Origin: Dictyobacter aurantiacus
GTDB taxonomy: Bacteria > Chloroflexota > Ktedonobacteria > Ktedonobacterales > Ktedonobacteraceae
Direction of reading: 5' to 3'
Length of the DNA stretch: 64,000 nt
Assembly (NCBI RefSeq): GCF_003967515.1
Contig: NZ_BIFQ01000002.1
Location: forward strand, 434,001-498,000
Below, piece by piece: positions 7,664-16,993 of this stretch. Under the pieces are notes generated by a model. That model saw only the letters and a program-made list of their open reading frames with translations, searched no databases and was not told where the DNA came from. The position numbers were made by a program, and so were the translations under genes. Position 1 is the first letter of the stretch; each line of letters begins with the position of its first letter.

Positions 7664-7761
7664 AGAACCAAAGGATGGTTGCAGATCGGTTTCGATCTAA
7701 GGGAAGCCCTTGGGAACCGGAAACGTCAGAGGAACGCGTGCAAACGGTTCCCATAGCACGA

Positions 7762-8120
7762 TGATGTCCCCTGTAGGCGGCATAGGATTGCGGCCTTCTA
7801 GAGATGCGAATGTGCCGGTCAGGCAGCAATCCGGCCTTGTGCATGCCGCGCCCGTTCACGTACGATATTGCTCCTAAAAAGCGAGAAAAGCAGCCATATC
7901 ACCATGCAGAAGCCACCATATCGTACGCCAACAGAGCGGCATGCACAAGGCCGGATTGCTGCTTTTCAGAAAAAATACCGCATCGAAGAGGCCGCAATCC
8001 TATGCCGCCTACGGGGAAACATGTTCGTGTCGAGGAACATTTCGATGCTCCGCTGGACCTCTTCGTTTCTTGTCGCTTGCTCTAAAGTTGAACGTATTGG
8101 GGGCAAGCCCGGCACCTACG
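7762..8120. repeat. family A nested palindromic element, copy 1, joined to a family B unit
   Basis: The outer arms GTAGGCGGCATAGGATTGCG (7772 onwards) and their complement (ending near 8022) enclose inner arms (GCAATCCGGCCTTGTGCATG type, and complement) around a central region bounded by CGTACGATA and TATCGTACG. The right end runs through CTAAAGTTGAACGTATTG into a family B unit at 8099-8120. Four other copies lie in this window. Open frames through it only reflect the high GC content. Confidence 0.85.
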
Positions 8121-8689
8121 GGGACATGATCGTGTGAGGCGATGCGACCAATCCGCACGATCAGGGGAATCAACACCGGCCGTCTGTTCTATATTATGCG
8201 CTAGATACGTGAGAGTTAAAAGGAATGATCCGCTCGATCATCAAAACAGATAGAAGCACAGAAACGTAAGCAAAAAGTACTAACACCCGTCTCAGGGCGC
8301 AACACAAACGTACTCATCAGTAGTACACACGGAGGCCTGCTGGCTTTGCCTTGCAGGGATAAAACAATTTATGTTAATATGAACAACGCATCATACTGTG
8401 ATGCTGGCCTGGCGTCAAAAGTATATGACTGGATGGAGATAGGCCGTAGAGGAAACAAGGGGCCGCCCCATCTGATCTGCAGTGAATGTGCGGTGCGGCA
8501 AAAACGCTATACTAATACGTATCTATGCATCAGCCAATATGCCGGATATGATCTGTACAATGTATTCCTCTACCTGACTCATCACGGTCCCAGAGTAAGC
8601 AAGCCAGACACTGCAGCTGTAATGTATAATATGTAACTATTACCATATCAGAAAAACAAATCTATGTTTATTTCGGCCAAAGTTACTGT
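8121..8689. other. intergenic stretch without a supported gene
   Basis: Apart from a low-quality 96-codon open frame at 8346-8636 (TTG start, no ribosome site, unusual composition), nothing is seen here. The promoter of the following kinase operon should lie within it, but I cannot point to one with confidence. Confidence 0.4.
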
Positions 8690-11600
8690 ATGCCTGCCTT
8701 AAGCGGGAGATTACGTCTCGGGATGGCTGGAAGTATCAGAAAGAGACAGTGCATGGTGAAACGACCTGATCCCGCGCCGCAGGAAGAGGTCAATACGATC
8801 TCGCAACTGCGTTCGGAAGTCAGAAAAAACGCGCGACGTTTCCAGGCAACATTTGAGCAGGCGGCGGTCGGTATGGCGCATGTGAGCCTGGATGGTCGCT
8901 GGCTACAGGTCAACCAGCAGTTGTGCGATGCTCTGGGTTATAGCCGCGAGGAATTACAGAACTTTACCATTCAGCAAGTCACCTACCGGGAAGACCTGGC
9001 GGATAGCACGCAGGCGTTCCAGCAGTTGCTGACAGGCGAGATGGACACCTATCGCGGCGAGAAACGCTACATCCGTAAGGACGGCCAGCTCACCTGGATG
9101 CATATCACAGCTTCCCTGGCACGCGACGAGGACGGCGAGCCACTCTACCTGATCGTGGTCATCCAGCAGATCGACGAGCGCAAAAAGATAGAAGAGGCGC
9201 TCTATCGCCAGCAGCAGGCCTTCCAGACCCTGGCCGAGAACGCCCGCGACGTCATTGGACGCTTCGATCGCGACTTCCGCTATATTTACGTCAATCCAGT
9301 GGCCACCCGGATCACGGGTATTCCACGAGCTGATTTTATCGGCAAAACCCACGCGGAGATCGGCCTTTCCCCCCGGTATGCTGAAATCTGGCAGAACGGG
9401 CTGCGCAAGGTCTTTGAGACGCGGCAACCGGCAGAGATCGAGATTAAATACGATAGTGACACAGGCCCGCTCTACTACCAGGCCAGTCTCTCACCCGAGT
9501 TTGACGCCGCCGGCAACACGGTATCGGTGCTGAGCATTGCCCGCGACATCACGGAACAGAAGCGTATAGAGGAAGAGCGCGCACGCCTGCTGAAGCAGGA
9601 GCAGCGAGCCAGGGCCGAAGCCGAAGCCGAACGCGTGCGCCTCCACAACTTCTTAATGCAGGTGCCCGCCATGGTCTGTCTTCTGAACGGACCCGAGCAC
9701 CGCTACGAGTTCGCCAACGGACTCTACATGCAGATCATTGGAAACCGCGACCTGATCGGCAAGACGGTCCGAGAGGCGCTACCAGATCTGGCAGACCAGG
9801 GCTTCTACGAGTTGCTCGACAACGTCTATCAGACCGGCGAGCCGTTCATCGGCAATGAGATTCCAGTGCTAATTGACCGGAACCTCAATGGGCACAAGGA
9901 AGAGGCCTACTTCAACTTTATCTACCAGCCTACACGCAACGTTGATGGTGACATCGACGGCATCATGGTGCATGCCGTTGAGGTCACCGAGATGATTCGC
10001 AATCGCAAGTTCACCAGGTCAAGCCAGTGGAGACTGGAGATGGCGCAACAGGCCGCCCAGATCGGCACCTTCGAGTGGCTGGTCCCGACCAACGATATCA
10101 TCTGGACTCCCGAGCTAGAGGCGCTATACGGTCTACCGGCCGGCGGCTTTGAAGGAAAATACGAAAACTGGGTCCAGCGTGTCCATCCAGACGATATCGA
10201 ACGGGCCACAAGCAATCTGCAGCGCTCCATCGAGGGCGGTCCATCCTACAATGCCGAATTCCGCATTATCCGTCCCGATGGCAGCATCCGCTGGATGCTG
10301 GGCAAGGGCGAAACCCAGTATGATGAGCATGGACAGGCGCTGCGCGTCGTCGGCGTCAACATCGATATCACCGAGCGCAAAGAGACGGAACTGCAACTGG
10401 CCCGCACGCTGGAGCAGGTCGGCTTTATCGCCGCCACCAGTAAGCTGCTGGTCGCCTCGATCGATTACCGCGATGTACTGGCCCACGTAATCAAAAACGC
10501 CATCCCCGCCATCGCCGATTGGTGTCGTATCGATCTGCACAACGACAGGGCAGACATGCAGCCGCAGAGCATCTCCTATCCGGACCCCGTACGGGGGACG
10601 AGCGAGCTCAGCTTTGAAGAGCTCAGCCGCGTCGTCGATGCCGATGCCACCCCATCGATACTGAACACCGTGCGGCAGCAGAAAAAGTCTGATCTCATCC
10701 CCCGGCTCGGCCGCGATAGCTATGCGACCCTGACCTCCGACGCGAGCGAGCAAAAGATGCTGCGCAGCCTGCGTGCCGTCTCAGCCATGGTGGTTCCGCT
10801 GATGATAGAGGACGCCATCGAGGGCACGGTTATCCTGGTCGCCTCAGCCGAGCGCGGCCCCTACAGCAGAGCCGACCTCAACATCGCCGAAGAGCTGGCC
10901 AGCCGCGTCTCGATGGCGGTCGAGCGCGCGCGCATCTATCAGAATATGCAGGAGCTCAACGCCAATCTGGAGGCACGCGTCGCCCAGCGCACCGAGGAGC
11001 TACGCCAGCTCAACGCCGACCTGGAGCGCAGCAACCAGGAGCTGCAGGAGTTCGCCTATGTGGCCTCGCACGACCTGCAGGAGCCACTGCGCAAGATCCA
11101 GGCCTTCGGCAACCTGCTTGAAGATGAATACGGCGAGCAGCTCGACGATGGCAAGGAATACCTCGATCGCATGCGCAACGCCGCCGGCCGCATGCGTGTC
11201 CTGATCGACGACCTGCTCACCTTCTCGCGGGTCGCCACCAAAACCATGCCATTTACCCCCACCGACCTGAACATGATCGCACGCGACGTCATCGACGATC
11301 TAGAGGCGCGCATCCAGGAGACGCACGGCACCATCGAGGTAGAAGAACTGCCCACGATCGATGCCGACTCGCGGCAGATCTACCAGGTTCTGCAGAATCT
11401 GCTGGGCAACGCCCTGAAATTCCATCGCCCCGATGTGCCGCCGGTCATCAAGGTCGCGGCTACCATCCAGGAGGCCGACACCGATAACGAGTTCAACACT
11501 GGACCTACCTGTGTGCTAACTGTACAGGATAACGGCATCGGCTTCGATGAAAAGTATCTGGATCGCATCTTTACCGTCTTCCAGCGCCTGCACGGCAGGA

Positions 11601-11764
11601 CCGAGTATGAAGGCACCGGGATCGGTCTGGCCGTTGTGCGCAAGATCGTCGAACGTCACGGCGGTACCATTACCGCCACCAGCACGATTGGCGAGGGTTC
11701 AACCTTCATTGTGACTTTACCAGTCAATCATCAAACGAAAGAGACGGAAAACCTTTATGAATAA
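8690..11764 (+). CDS. multi-PAS/GAF sensor histidine kinase
   Basis: A cytoplasmic histidine kinase of up to 1024 residues with no membrane segment. Domains in order: PAS 1 (about 50-165), PAS 2 (175-295), PAS 3 (315-435), PAS 4 of the PAS_3 type (445-570), GAF (575-725), a coiled coil, HisKA with the phosphoacceptor His794 in VASHDLQEPLRKI, and HATPase (about 890-1010) with NLLGNALKF, DNGIGF and GTGIGLAVV boxes. The kinase core resembles phytochrome-type kinases. The start is uncertain: ATGs at 8690, 8723 and 8753 are all possible. It overlaps the next gene by 8 bp, so the three signalling genes are translationally linked. Confidence 0.93.
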   Translation: MPALSGRLRLGMAGSIRKRQCMVKRPDPAPQEEVNTISQLRSEVRKNARRFQATFEQAAVGMAHVSLDGRWLQVNQQLCDALGYSREELQNFTIQQVTYREDLADSTQAFQQLLTGEMDTYRGEKRYIRKDGQLTWMHITASLARDEDGEPLYLIVVIQQIDERKKIEEALYRQQQAFQTLAENARDVIGRFDRDFRYIYVNPVATRITGIPRADFIGKTHAEIGLSPRYAEIWQNGLRKVFETRQPAEIEIKYDSDTGPLYYQASLSPEFDAAGNTVSVLSIARDITEQKRIEEERARLLKQEQRARAEAEAERVRLHNFLMQVPAMVCLLNGPEHRYEFANGLYMQIIGNRDLIGKTVREALPDLADQGFYELLDNVYQTGEPFIGNEIPVLIDRNLNGHKEEAYFNFIYQPTRNVDGDIDGIMVHAVEVTEMIRNRKFTRSSQWRLEMAQQAAQIGTFEWLVPTNDIIWTPELEALYGLPAGGFEGKYENWVQRVHPDDIERATSNLQRSIEGGPSYNAEFRIIRPDGSIRWMLGKGETQYDEHGQALRVVGVNIDITERKETELQLARTLEQVGFIAATSKLLVASIDYRDVLAHVIKNAIPAIADWCRIDLHNDRADMQPQSISYPDPVRGTSELSFEELSRVVDADATPSILNTVRQQKKSDLIPRLGRDSYATLTSDASEQKMLRSLRAVSAMVVPLMIEDAIEGTVILVASAERGPYSRADLNIAEELASRVSMAVERARIYQNMQELNANLEARVAQRTEELRQLNADLERSNQELQEFAYVASHDLQEPLRKIQAFGNLLEDEYGEQLDDGKEYLDRMRNAAGRMRVLIDDLLTFSRVATKTMPFTPTDLNMIARDVIDDLEARIQETHGTIEVEELPTIDADSRQIYQVLQNLLGNALKFHRPDVPPVIKVAATIQEADTDNEFNTGPTCVLTVQDNGIGFDEKYLDRIFTVFQRLHGRTEYEGTGIGLAVVRKIVERHGGTITATSTIGEGSTFIVTLPVNHQTKETENLYE

Positions 11765-12257
11765 TATGAACTCTATCGTCATTTTGATGGCCGACGATGA
11801 CGAAGACGATATCCTTCTGACCCAGAAAGCCTTGAAAAAGGGCAAGCTGCTCAATACCCTCTATAGCGTCAGCAATGGAGAGGAACTGCTCGATTATCTG
11901 CTGCATCGCAACAAGTATGCCGATGCCGACGCCGCAAGCGCGCCGCTGCCCGGGCTAATCTTGCTCGACCTGAACATGCCCAAGAAAGACGGACGCGAAG
12001 CCCTCAGAGAGATCAAGAATCATCCCGAGCTGCGCGACATCCCGATCGTGGTCTTCACCACCTCGAAAGCGGAAGAGGACATCTATCGCTCCTACAAACT
12101 GGGCGTCAACTCGTTTATTACCAAGCCCGTCACGTTTGAGAAGCTGATCGAGGTCATGCAGGCGCTGGGAAAATACTGGTTTGAAGTGGTAACATTGCCC
12201 GCCAAATCAAAGAAGGATATGTATGGAACTACAGCCAACAACGATTCTACTCATTGA
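11757..12257 (+). CDS. single-domain response regulator, Rcp1-like
   Basis: A 166-residue receiver domain with no output domain. The acidic pocket (DDDEDD, residues 11-16), phosphoacceptor Asp71 in LILLDLNMPKKDG, the conserved Thr (VVFTTS) and Lys (FITKPV) are all present. The insert between the first and second helices and the LNMPKKDG form are typical of response regulators paired with phytochrome-type kinases. It probably receives phosphate from the upstream kinase and passes it on or acts as a sink. It overlaps both neighbours (8 bp upstream, 35 bp downstream). Confidence 0.93.
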   Translation: MNNMNSIVILMADDDEDDILLTQKALKKGKLLNTLYSVSNGEELLDYLLHRNKYADADAASAPLPGLILLDLNMPKKDGREALREIKNHPELRDIPIVVFTTSKAEEDIYRSYKLGVNSFITKPVTFEKLIEVMQALGKYWFEVVTLPAKSKKDMYGTTANNDSTH

Positions 12258-13380
12258 GGACGACGAGGAGGATTATTTCCTCCTCAGAAAACTACTGACC
12301 AGGATGCGCAACGCTCGCTATAATCTGGTCTGGAAGAGCGATCCTCTGTTGGGCCTGCAGCACATGATGGAGGACCAGCATGACCTCTGCCTGCTCGATT
12401 ATCGGCTGGGCGCGATCAACGGCATTGAGTTGATCCGCAAAGCGCGTGGTCAGGGCTATGGGAAGCCGATCGTGCTTCTTACTGGCGCCAACGAATCCGA
12501 AATCGATATCCTGGCCCTGCAGGCTGGCGCGGACGACTATATCTCCAAGGAGGGTCTGCAGGAGGACATCCTGCGGCGCATCATTCGCTATGCCATCGAA
12601 CGTAAAAAGGCCGAGCATGAGCGCGAAAAGCTGATCAGCGAACAGCTGGCCAGCCGGGAACTGGAAAAGAAGCGCAACGAGTTCATCAGCATGGTCGTGC
12701 ATGAGCTGCGCACGCCACTCACCAGCCTGAAGGCGCACGCGCAGATCCTGCGCAAGCGCTTCCTGCTCAGTGGCGACGAACAGGTGCTGCGCACCACCAC
12801 GCGCATGAATACCCAGATCGATAAGCTCGCCGAACTGATCAGCGACTTCCAGGATGTCACGCGCATCGAAGGTGGCAAGCTGCAATTTCGCGAGAGCTAC
12901 TTCAACTTCGACGAGCTGGTATCTGATCTGATCGAGGAGATCCAGCCAGTCACCGAGAAGCACACGATCCTGCGCGAAGGCGAATCCAATAAAACCGTCT
13001 GGGGCGATCGTGGGCGCATCGGGCAAGTGATTACCAATCTGCTCACCAATGCCATCAAGTACGCGCCCAACAGCAACCGCATCGTGGTGAAGACATCCTC
13101 CGATAATGAATCGGTCACCTTGCGCGTACAGGACTTCGGCCCCGGCATCCCCAGGCATCTGCAACAGAAGATCTTTGATCCTTTCTATCGCCTGGAAGAG
13201 TCCCGGAAAACATCGATTTCCGGACTGGGACTCGGCCTGTATATTTCCTCCGAAATTATTCAGCGCCAGGAAGGACACATCTGGGTGGAAAGTGAAATGG
13301 GCCAGGGCGCGACTTTCTGCTTTACACTCCCCATCGACCGGGCACACGCCTCAGAAGCAGGCGCTGAAGCCGCTATCTAG
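12223..13380 (+). CDS. receiver-histidine kinase hybrid
   Basis: A 385-residue protein with an N-terminal receiver domain (about 5-122; EDDEED pocket, Asp59 in LLDYRLG, conserved Lys in YISKEG). It is followed by a short linker, HisKA with His160 in VVHELRTPL, and an HATPase domain (about 255-375; NLLTNAIKYA, FGPGIP, GLGLGLYIS). No sensor domain is present, so input probably comes by phosphorylation of its receiver from the kinase encoded first in the operon. The gene starts 35 bp inside the preceding one. A GC-rich hairpin follows the stop codon. Confidence 0.93.
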   Translation: MELQPTTILLIEDDEEDYFLLRKLLTRMRNARYNLVWKSDPLLGLQHMMEDQHDLCLLDYRLGAINGIELIRKARGQGYGKPIVLLTGANESEIDILALQAGADDYISKEGLQEDILRRIIRYAIERKKAEHEREKLISEQLASRELEKKRNEFISMVVHELRTPLTSLKAHAQILRKRFLLSGDEQVLRTTTRMNTQIDKLAELISDFQDVTRIEGGKLQFRESYFNFDELVSDLIEEIQPVTEKHTILREGESNKTVWGDRGRIGQVITNLLTNAIKYAPNSNRIVVKTSSDNESVTLRVQDFGPGIPRHLQQKIFDPFYRLEESRKTSISGLGLGLYISSEIIQRQEGHIWVESEMGQGATFCFTLPIDRAHASEAGAEAAI

Positions 13381-13399
13381 CTATACCAGCGGACAGCGG

Positions 13400-13417
13400 C
13401 CGCGCCGCCTGGCGCGG
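13400..13417 (+). terminator. GC hairpin after the two-component operon
   Basis: CCGCGCC-GCCT-GGCGCGG is a 7-bp perfect stem with a 4-base loop about 20 bp after the stop codon. No T-run follows, so this is either a factor-assisted end or a 3' stabiliser. Confidence 0.4.
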
Positions 13418-13529
13418 ACTAACCAAAAGTCCTCTTTTCACCCTGCCCATCCACAAATTGAAATACTACAAGCAAAACTATGTATAATCTTAACCATAAG
13501 CAATGAGACAACGCGGAAAAGAGGGCACA

Positions 13530-13724
13530 ATGCGAAGAGGTCTGGCCGTACTCCTGATGAATATGCTGGCGTCCGAACTCGGCTATAAGATAAAGCTGAT
13601 CACCGCCTCGGATGAACATACGAACGATACCCTGCTAATCAACAACCACGAGGGCGACATCCAACGCTTCAGCGGCTGCGACAAATTCGAGCAGGCCGTC
13701 ACATGGCTACGCACCAAAATATAA
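13530..13724 (+). CDS. small hypothetical protein, 64 aa
   Basis: The ATG at 13530 is preceded by AAAGAGGG. The product has a hydrophobic first helix (MRRGLAVLLMNMLASELGY) and a charged remainder ending in WLRTKI. A plausible promoter precedes it (TTGAAA near 13457 and TATAAT near 13483, spacing 19). No family is recognised. It may be a stand-alone small protein or belong functionally to the signalling operon 150 bp upstream. Confidence 0.5.
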   Translation: MRRGLAVLLMNMLASELGYKIKLITASDEHTNDTLLINNHEGDIQRFSGCDKFEQAVTWLRTKI

Positions 13725-13918
13725 TTCCACGCCACCACAGAGAAAGTGGGGGTAGTGAGCCCCCCATCAGATCATTGTGCCACTTTTGTCGCATGTAAAG
13801 ATACATTTTATATTTTAAATTGTGAAATAGCTCATATTCATAAGTTACTTTGATCAATATAATTGCACACATATAAGTAAATATATATAAATAATAAATT
13901 AAAAGGTAGGAAAGCGCT

Positions 13919-14521
13919 ATGAAACAATATCGCCAATTATCACTTATGAGCTCGTTCGTTGCGCTTGCGCTGATGACTATGCTGGTCGCGTGCGGGAATG
14001 CAACTGCGGCTACGCAGCCTGGCAGTACGTCTGTCAAGACAACCCCTCCTTTATCGGTTCCATCACTCCAAAAGACAGACTGGGCAAACATTATTCCTGG
14101 AAAAGAGCTTGGCTGCCCGGCTCCAGTTTCTTCAGGCGATCCACATGGGATACAGGTTGACGCAAAACAGTTGGCCGATGTAACTGGTGATGGGAAACCA
14201 GAGGCATTTGTGGCCGTCGCTTGTGTTGGGTCCACTGAGAGTTGGCCTGACCATCTTGAAGTGTTTGATGGAGCCTCAGATCCTGCTCATCCCCGGCGTA
14301 TCACCACCCTGCTCAATGATCAGGATGGCACCGACGGCTCCCATGGATTTGGGCTTCGGGTGCAATCGATCAAGGTGTCTGGAAAGCTCGTCACTGTTGT
14401 ATCGAAGGGCTGGCTGCCTGGAGAGTGTTTTGCTTGTGGAGATCAGCAAGTGACCGATACATTTACCTGGAATGGAACCCGTTTTATCCGTGGTCCGCGT
14501 TCGGTGGTTCGCATGGCTTGA
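13919..14521 (+). CDS. hypothetical lipoprotein
   Basis: A 200-residue exported protein with a lipoprotein signal: basic start, hydrophobic core, and lipobox LVAC with Cys25 as the lipid-modified residue. A Thr/Ser/Pro-rich linker leads to a domain with a GDGKPEAFVAVACVG segment, similar to FG-GAP-like repeats, and ends in a region with C-x-x-C (ECFAC) that could bind metal or form a disulphide. GGTAGGAAAG upstream supports the start. It is outside the cytoplasm and may bind a ligand; the role is unknown. The upstream 190 bp is AT-rich. Confidence 0.75.
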   Translation: MKQYRQLSLMSSFVALALMTMLVACGNATAATQPGSTSVKTTPPLSVPSLQKTDWANIIPGKELGCPAPVSSGDPHGIQVDAKQLADVTGDGKPEAFVAVACVGSTESWPDHLEVFDGASDPAHPRRITTLLNDQDGTDGSHGFGLRVQSIKVSGKLVTVVSKGWLPGECFACGDQQVTDTFTWNGTRFIRGPRSVVRMA

Positions 14522-14544
14522 ACCATGACCTTAATGAGCGGCGC

Positions 14545-14684
14545 GCGAGGGGAGATCGGCCGCAAGGGCCGAATCTCCGGGTAACGGGCTCGCCTGGCGA
14601 GGGGAGATCGGCCGCAAGGGCCGAATCTCCGGGTAACGGGCTCGCCTGGCGAGGGAAAATCGGCCGCATGGGCCGAACCTACGA
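14545..14684. repeat. family C repeat array, three units of 52 bp
   Basis: Units start at 14545, 14597 and 14649. The first two are nearly identical (gcgaggggagatcggccg...ctccgggtaacggg). The third diverges and ends in CCGAACCTACG. Each contains the palindrome TCGGCC-GCAAG-GGCCGA. The third unit supplies the stop codon of the gene on the complementary strand (complement of CTA at 14679-14681). Confidence 0.85.
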
Positions 14685-15473
14685 GTCGGCGAGCAGGCCA
14701 CCGGACAGGTTGGCGACGGTTGCCGTCATTGCCCTGGCCTGATCGGAAGCCATGAAGGTCGCCACGTTCGCCAGATCCGCCAGGGTCGGCAGGCGTTTAA
14801 GCGGGACCGTTGCTTCCGCGACGGCCTGTATTTGCTCAGGGGTCTGACCTGTGGCCCTGGCGCGAGCGTTGTACCCCTCGCGAATCACGGTCGTCTCAGG
14901 GATAGAATTCGAGCGTAAGCAGACGGCTCGGATACCCAGAGGTCCCAATTCGGCCGCCAGCCCTCGGGTAAGCGCTTCGATACCTGCCCAGGCGACTGCC
15001 ACGCCTCCCGCGCCGGGAGTAGCGGCTCGGGCAGGCATACCGGTGATGGTGACGATCACGCCTGACCTTGTTTCGATCATGCGCCGTGCCGCTGCCCGCG
15101 TGGTCAAGAAGTGAGAGCTCAGATAGGCTGTCACCGGGAGGGTGAAACGCTCGGGTGACAGTTCGACGACCGGGATGCCGTAAATGCCTGGCTCGGCCAC
15201 CCTGATGGCGTTGACGGAGATATCAATGCCCCCCGCTGCTCGGACCACTGCGTCGGCATGCGTTTCGATCGCTTGCTCATCGAGCGCATCCACCTGAGCA
15301 GTCTCGACCTCGCCGCCCTCGGCGGCAATCTCCTCGGCGACTGCGTCGAGAGACGCCCGCGTCCGACCGGTAAGAAAGACTCTGGCCCCTTCACGGGCGA
15401 AGGCGCGGGCAATGGCGCCGCCGACAGCTCCACCTGCTCCATAGATAATGGCATTCTTCTTTTCAAGTAGCAT
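14679..15473 (-). CDS. SDR family oxidoreductase without the usual YxxxK
   Basis: A 264-residue short-chain dehydrogenase. The cofactor loop is GAGGAVGGA (near residue 11) and the arginine after strand 2 (TGRT) suggests NADP(H). The C-terminus (VANLSGGLLADS) is that of a complete SDR. The active-site segment reads VAVAWAGIEALTRGL, where classical members have YxASKAALEALTRSL, so both catalytic Tyr and Lys are replaced. It may bind substrate without catalysing, or use different chemistry. AGGAGG at about 15480-15486 fixes the start at 15473. It is divergent from the sigma factor at 15748. Confidence 0.82.
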   Translation of the reverse strand: MLLEKKNAIIYGAGGAVGGAIARAFAREGARVFLTGRTRASLDAVAEEIAAEGGEVETAQVDALDEQAIETHADAVVRAAGGIDISVNAIRVAEPGIYGIPVVELSPERFTLPVTAYLSSHFLTTRAAARRMIETRSGVIVTITGMPARAATPGAGGVAVAWAGIEALTRGLAAELGPLGIRAVCLRSNSIPETTVIREGYNARARATGQTPEQIQAVAEATVPLKRLPTLADLANVATFMASDQARAMTATVANLSGGLLADS

Positions 15474-15747
15474 CACAATCCTCCTGATGTGTATCCTCCT
15501 GTTGAGGAGACCTTTCATCCATCGTGTCGAATCACCTTTCGGTACATAGACACTTACTAAACTGTCGCAAAGAGCAAAACTGTTCGCATCTCGTGGAACA
15601 ATTTTTGAGGACCACCTGATAGCTGGTCCCAGCAGTTGTTGGCAGTGGCCAAGAGCCTGCTCGCATGGTAGAATACGGTTGAGCTAATCGAGCAGCACCA
15701 ATGACGTGGGCGCGACTTGTGAGAAGAAAGGGGCGGCAGCAAGAGGC

Positions 15748-16812
15748 ATGGAGTCCAGGGAAAAAGCGAAACAGGGCAAAACAGATCGCATCAACAACAC
15801 TCCCAGCGCTGATCGATCCGCGAGCAGCCTCGTGATCGAGCCGTATCGCCGCGAATTGCTGCTGCACTGTTATCGTCTCCTGGGTTCATTGTATGATGCC
15901 GAGGATGCGGTGCAAGATGCTATGTTGCGAGCGTGGCGGCATTTTGACACCTTCACAGAGAGCGATCCAGGGTCGCTGCGTCGCTGGCTGTATACGATTG
16001 CCACCAATACCAGCCTGGATATGCTCAAGAAACGCTCACCGCGTACGCTTCCAACCGTGACCGCTCCCGCGTCGGATGCAATGAAACCGGTGGCGCCAAA
16101 AAACTCTGAAGTACTCTGGCTTGAGCCTTTCCCTGACAGCTGGCTCGTTGAGGCGAGCGAAGACCCGGAGGCGCGCTATAGCAGGCACGAGAGCATTTCC
16201 CTGGCTTTTCTCACTGCTCTTCAGATACTCCCACCTCGTCAGCGGGCTATCTTGCTGCTCTCGGATGTGCTGGACTGGCGTGCCGCCGAGATCGCACACC
16301 TGCTAGAGATCTCGGTAGGAGCGGTCAATAGCGCCCTGCACCGCGCCAGGGTAGCGCTTGAGAAAAACTATCAGCTTGAGCAACCTGAGAGGATGCAGTT
16401 TGACGGCACGAATGCCGCCATCAACACTTTGCTTGCGCGCTACCTCAAGATGTGGGAGAGCGATGATGTGGATGGTCTGGTGGCTTTGCTCAAAGAAGAT
16501 GCGACCCTCTCCATGCCCCCGGTCCCTTCGTGGTATCAGGGACGAGACGCGATTCGCCGCGTGCTCCTTGCCGTCTTATTCCCCGCCGGGGTACGGAACC
16601 GCTGGCGTTTATCGCCAACACACGCCAATGGGCAGCCTGCCTTTGTCGTATATCGAGCTAACGAAGCGACAGGGTCCTATCAAGCGTTCGCGCTGCAAGT
16701 CATCGCCCTGGCTGGAACGCCTGGCGATGGATGGCAGATCGCCTCTGTGACAGCGTTCCTTGATCCGGATCTGGCTGCTTCCTTCGGCTTCCCATCTCAA
16801 CTCCCCCACTAA
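15748..16812 (+). CDS. ECF-type sigma factor with SnoaL-like C-terminal domain
   Basis: A 354-residue RNA polymerase sigma factor of the SigJ/ECF41-like group. Region 2 has HCYRLLGSLYDAEDAVQDAML (about 40-60) with the WRHFDTF element; region 4 has LPPRQRAILLLSDVLDWRAAEIA and the recognition helix SVGAVNSALHRAR (about 158-200). The rest (about 220-345) is an NTF2/SnoaL-like domain that in this group controls sigma activity in cis instead of a separate anti-sigma. The start is uncertain: the frame is also open from a GTG at 15706. It is divergent from the SDR gene, a frequent kind of partner and possible target. Confidence 0.88.
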   Translation: MESREKAKQGKTDRINNTPSADRSASSLVIEPYRRELLLHCYRLLGSLYDAEDAVQDAMLRAWRHFDTFTESDPGSLRRWLYTIATNTSLDMLKKRSPRTLPTVTAPASDAMKPVAPKNSEVLWLEPFPDSWLVEASEDPEARYSRHESISLAFLTALQILPPRQRAILLLSDVLDWRAAEIAHLLEISVGAVNSALHRARVALEKNYQLEQPERMQFDGTNAAINTLLARYLKMWESDDVDGLVALLKEDATLSMPPVPSWYQGRDAIRRVLLAVLFPAGVRNRWRLSPTHANGQPAFVVYRANEATGSYQAFALQVIALAGTPGDGWQIASVTAFLDPDLAASFGFPSQLPH

Positions 16813-16862
16813 AGACACGATCCCAATCCATTAACATCTTGACATAAATAAAGGTTAACCAT

Positions 16863-16919
16863 TATGATAGGCACAGGTATTGTTATAGTAAGTGTATAAC
16901 AATACCTGTGCCTATCATA
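16863..16919. repeat. long perfect hairpin, 25-bp stem
   Basis: Arms TATGATAGGCACAGG... (16863-16887) and its exact complement (16895-16919) enclose a 7-base loop GTAAGTG. It lies between the sigma factor stop and the CPBP protease start. It could be a bidirectional 3' structure or regulate the following gene in the leader RNA. There is no related copy in the window. Confidence 0.7.
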
Positions 16920-16993
16920 GTGAGAGTTCCGCCTTGATGCATTGGATCAATCAAGGGCGGGTCATCTCTATTCACCCTCTAGAGGTATGTATT

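Noticed and set aside
7804..8137. Several overlapping open frames of 60-93 codons (Cys/Arg/Pro-rich products)
   Set aside because: They all lie in the family A element and recur in every copy on both strands; they have no consistent start or ribosome site.
8346..8636. 96-codon frame before the multi-PAS kinase
   Set aside because: TTG start, no ribosome site, atypical composition; insufficient support for a gene.
12292..13347. Long antisense frame of 351 codons opposite the receiver-kinase gene
   Set aside because: Shadow of strong codon bias in the real gene; the + strand frame has all kinase and receiver motifs.
14545..14684. Three-unit direct repeat considered as a small CRISPR array
   Set aside because: The units are contiguous 52-bp copies without unique spacers, and no cas gene is present.
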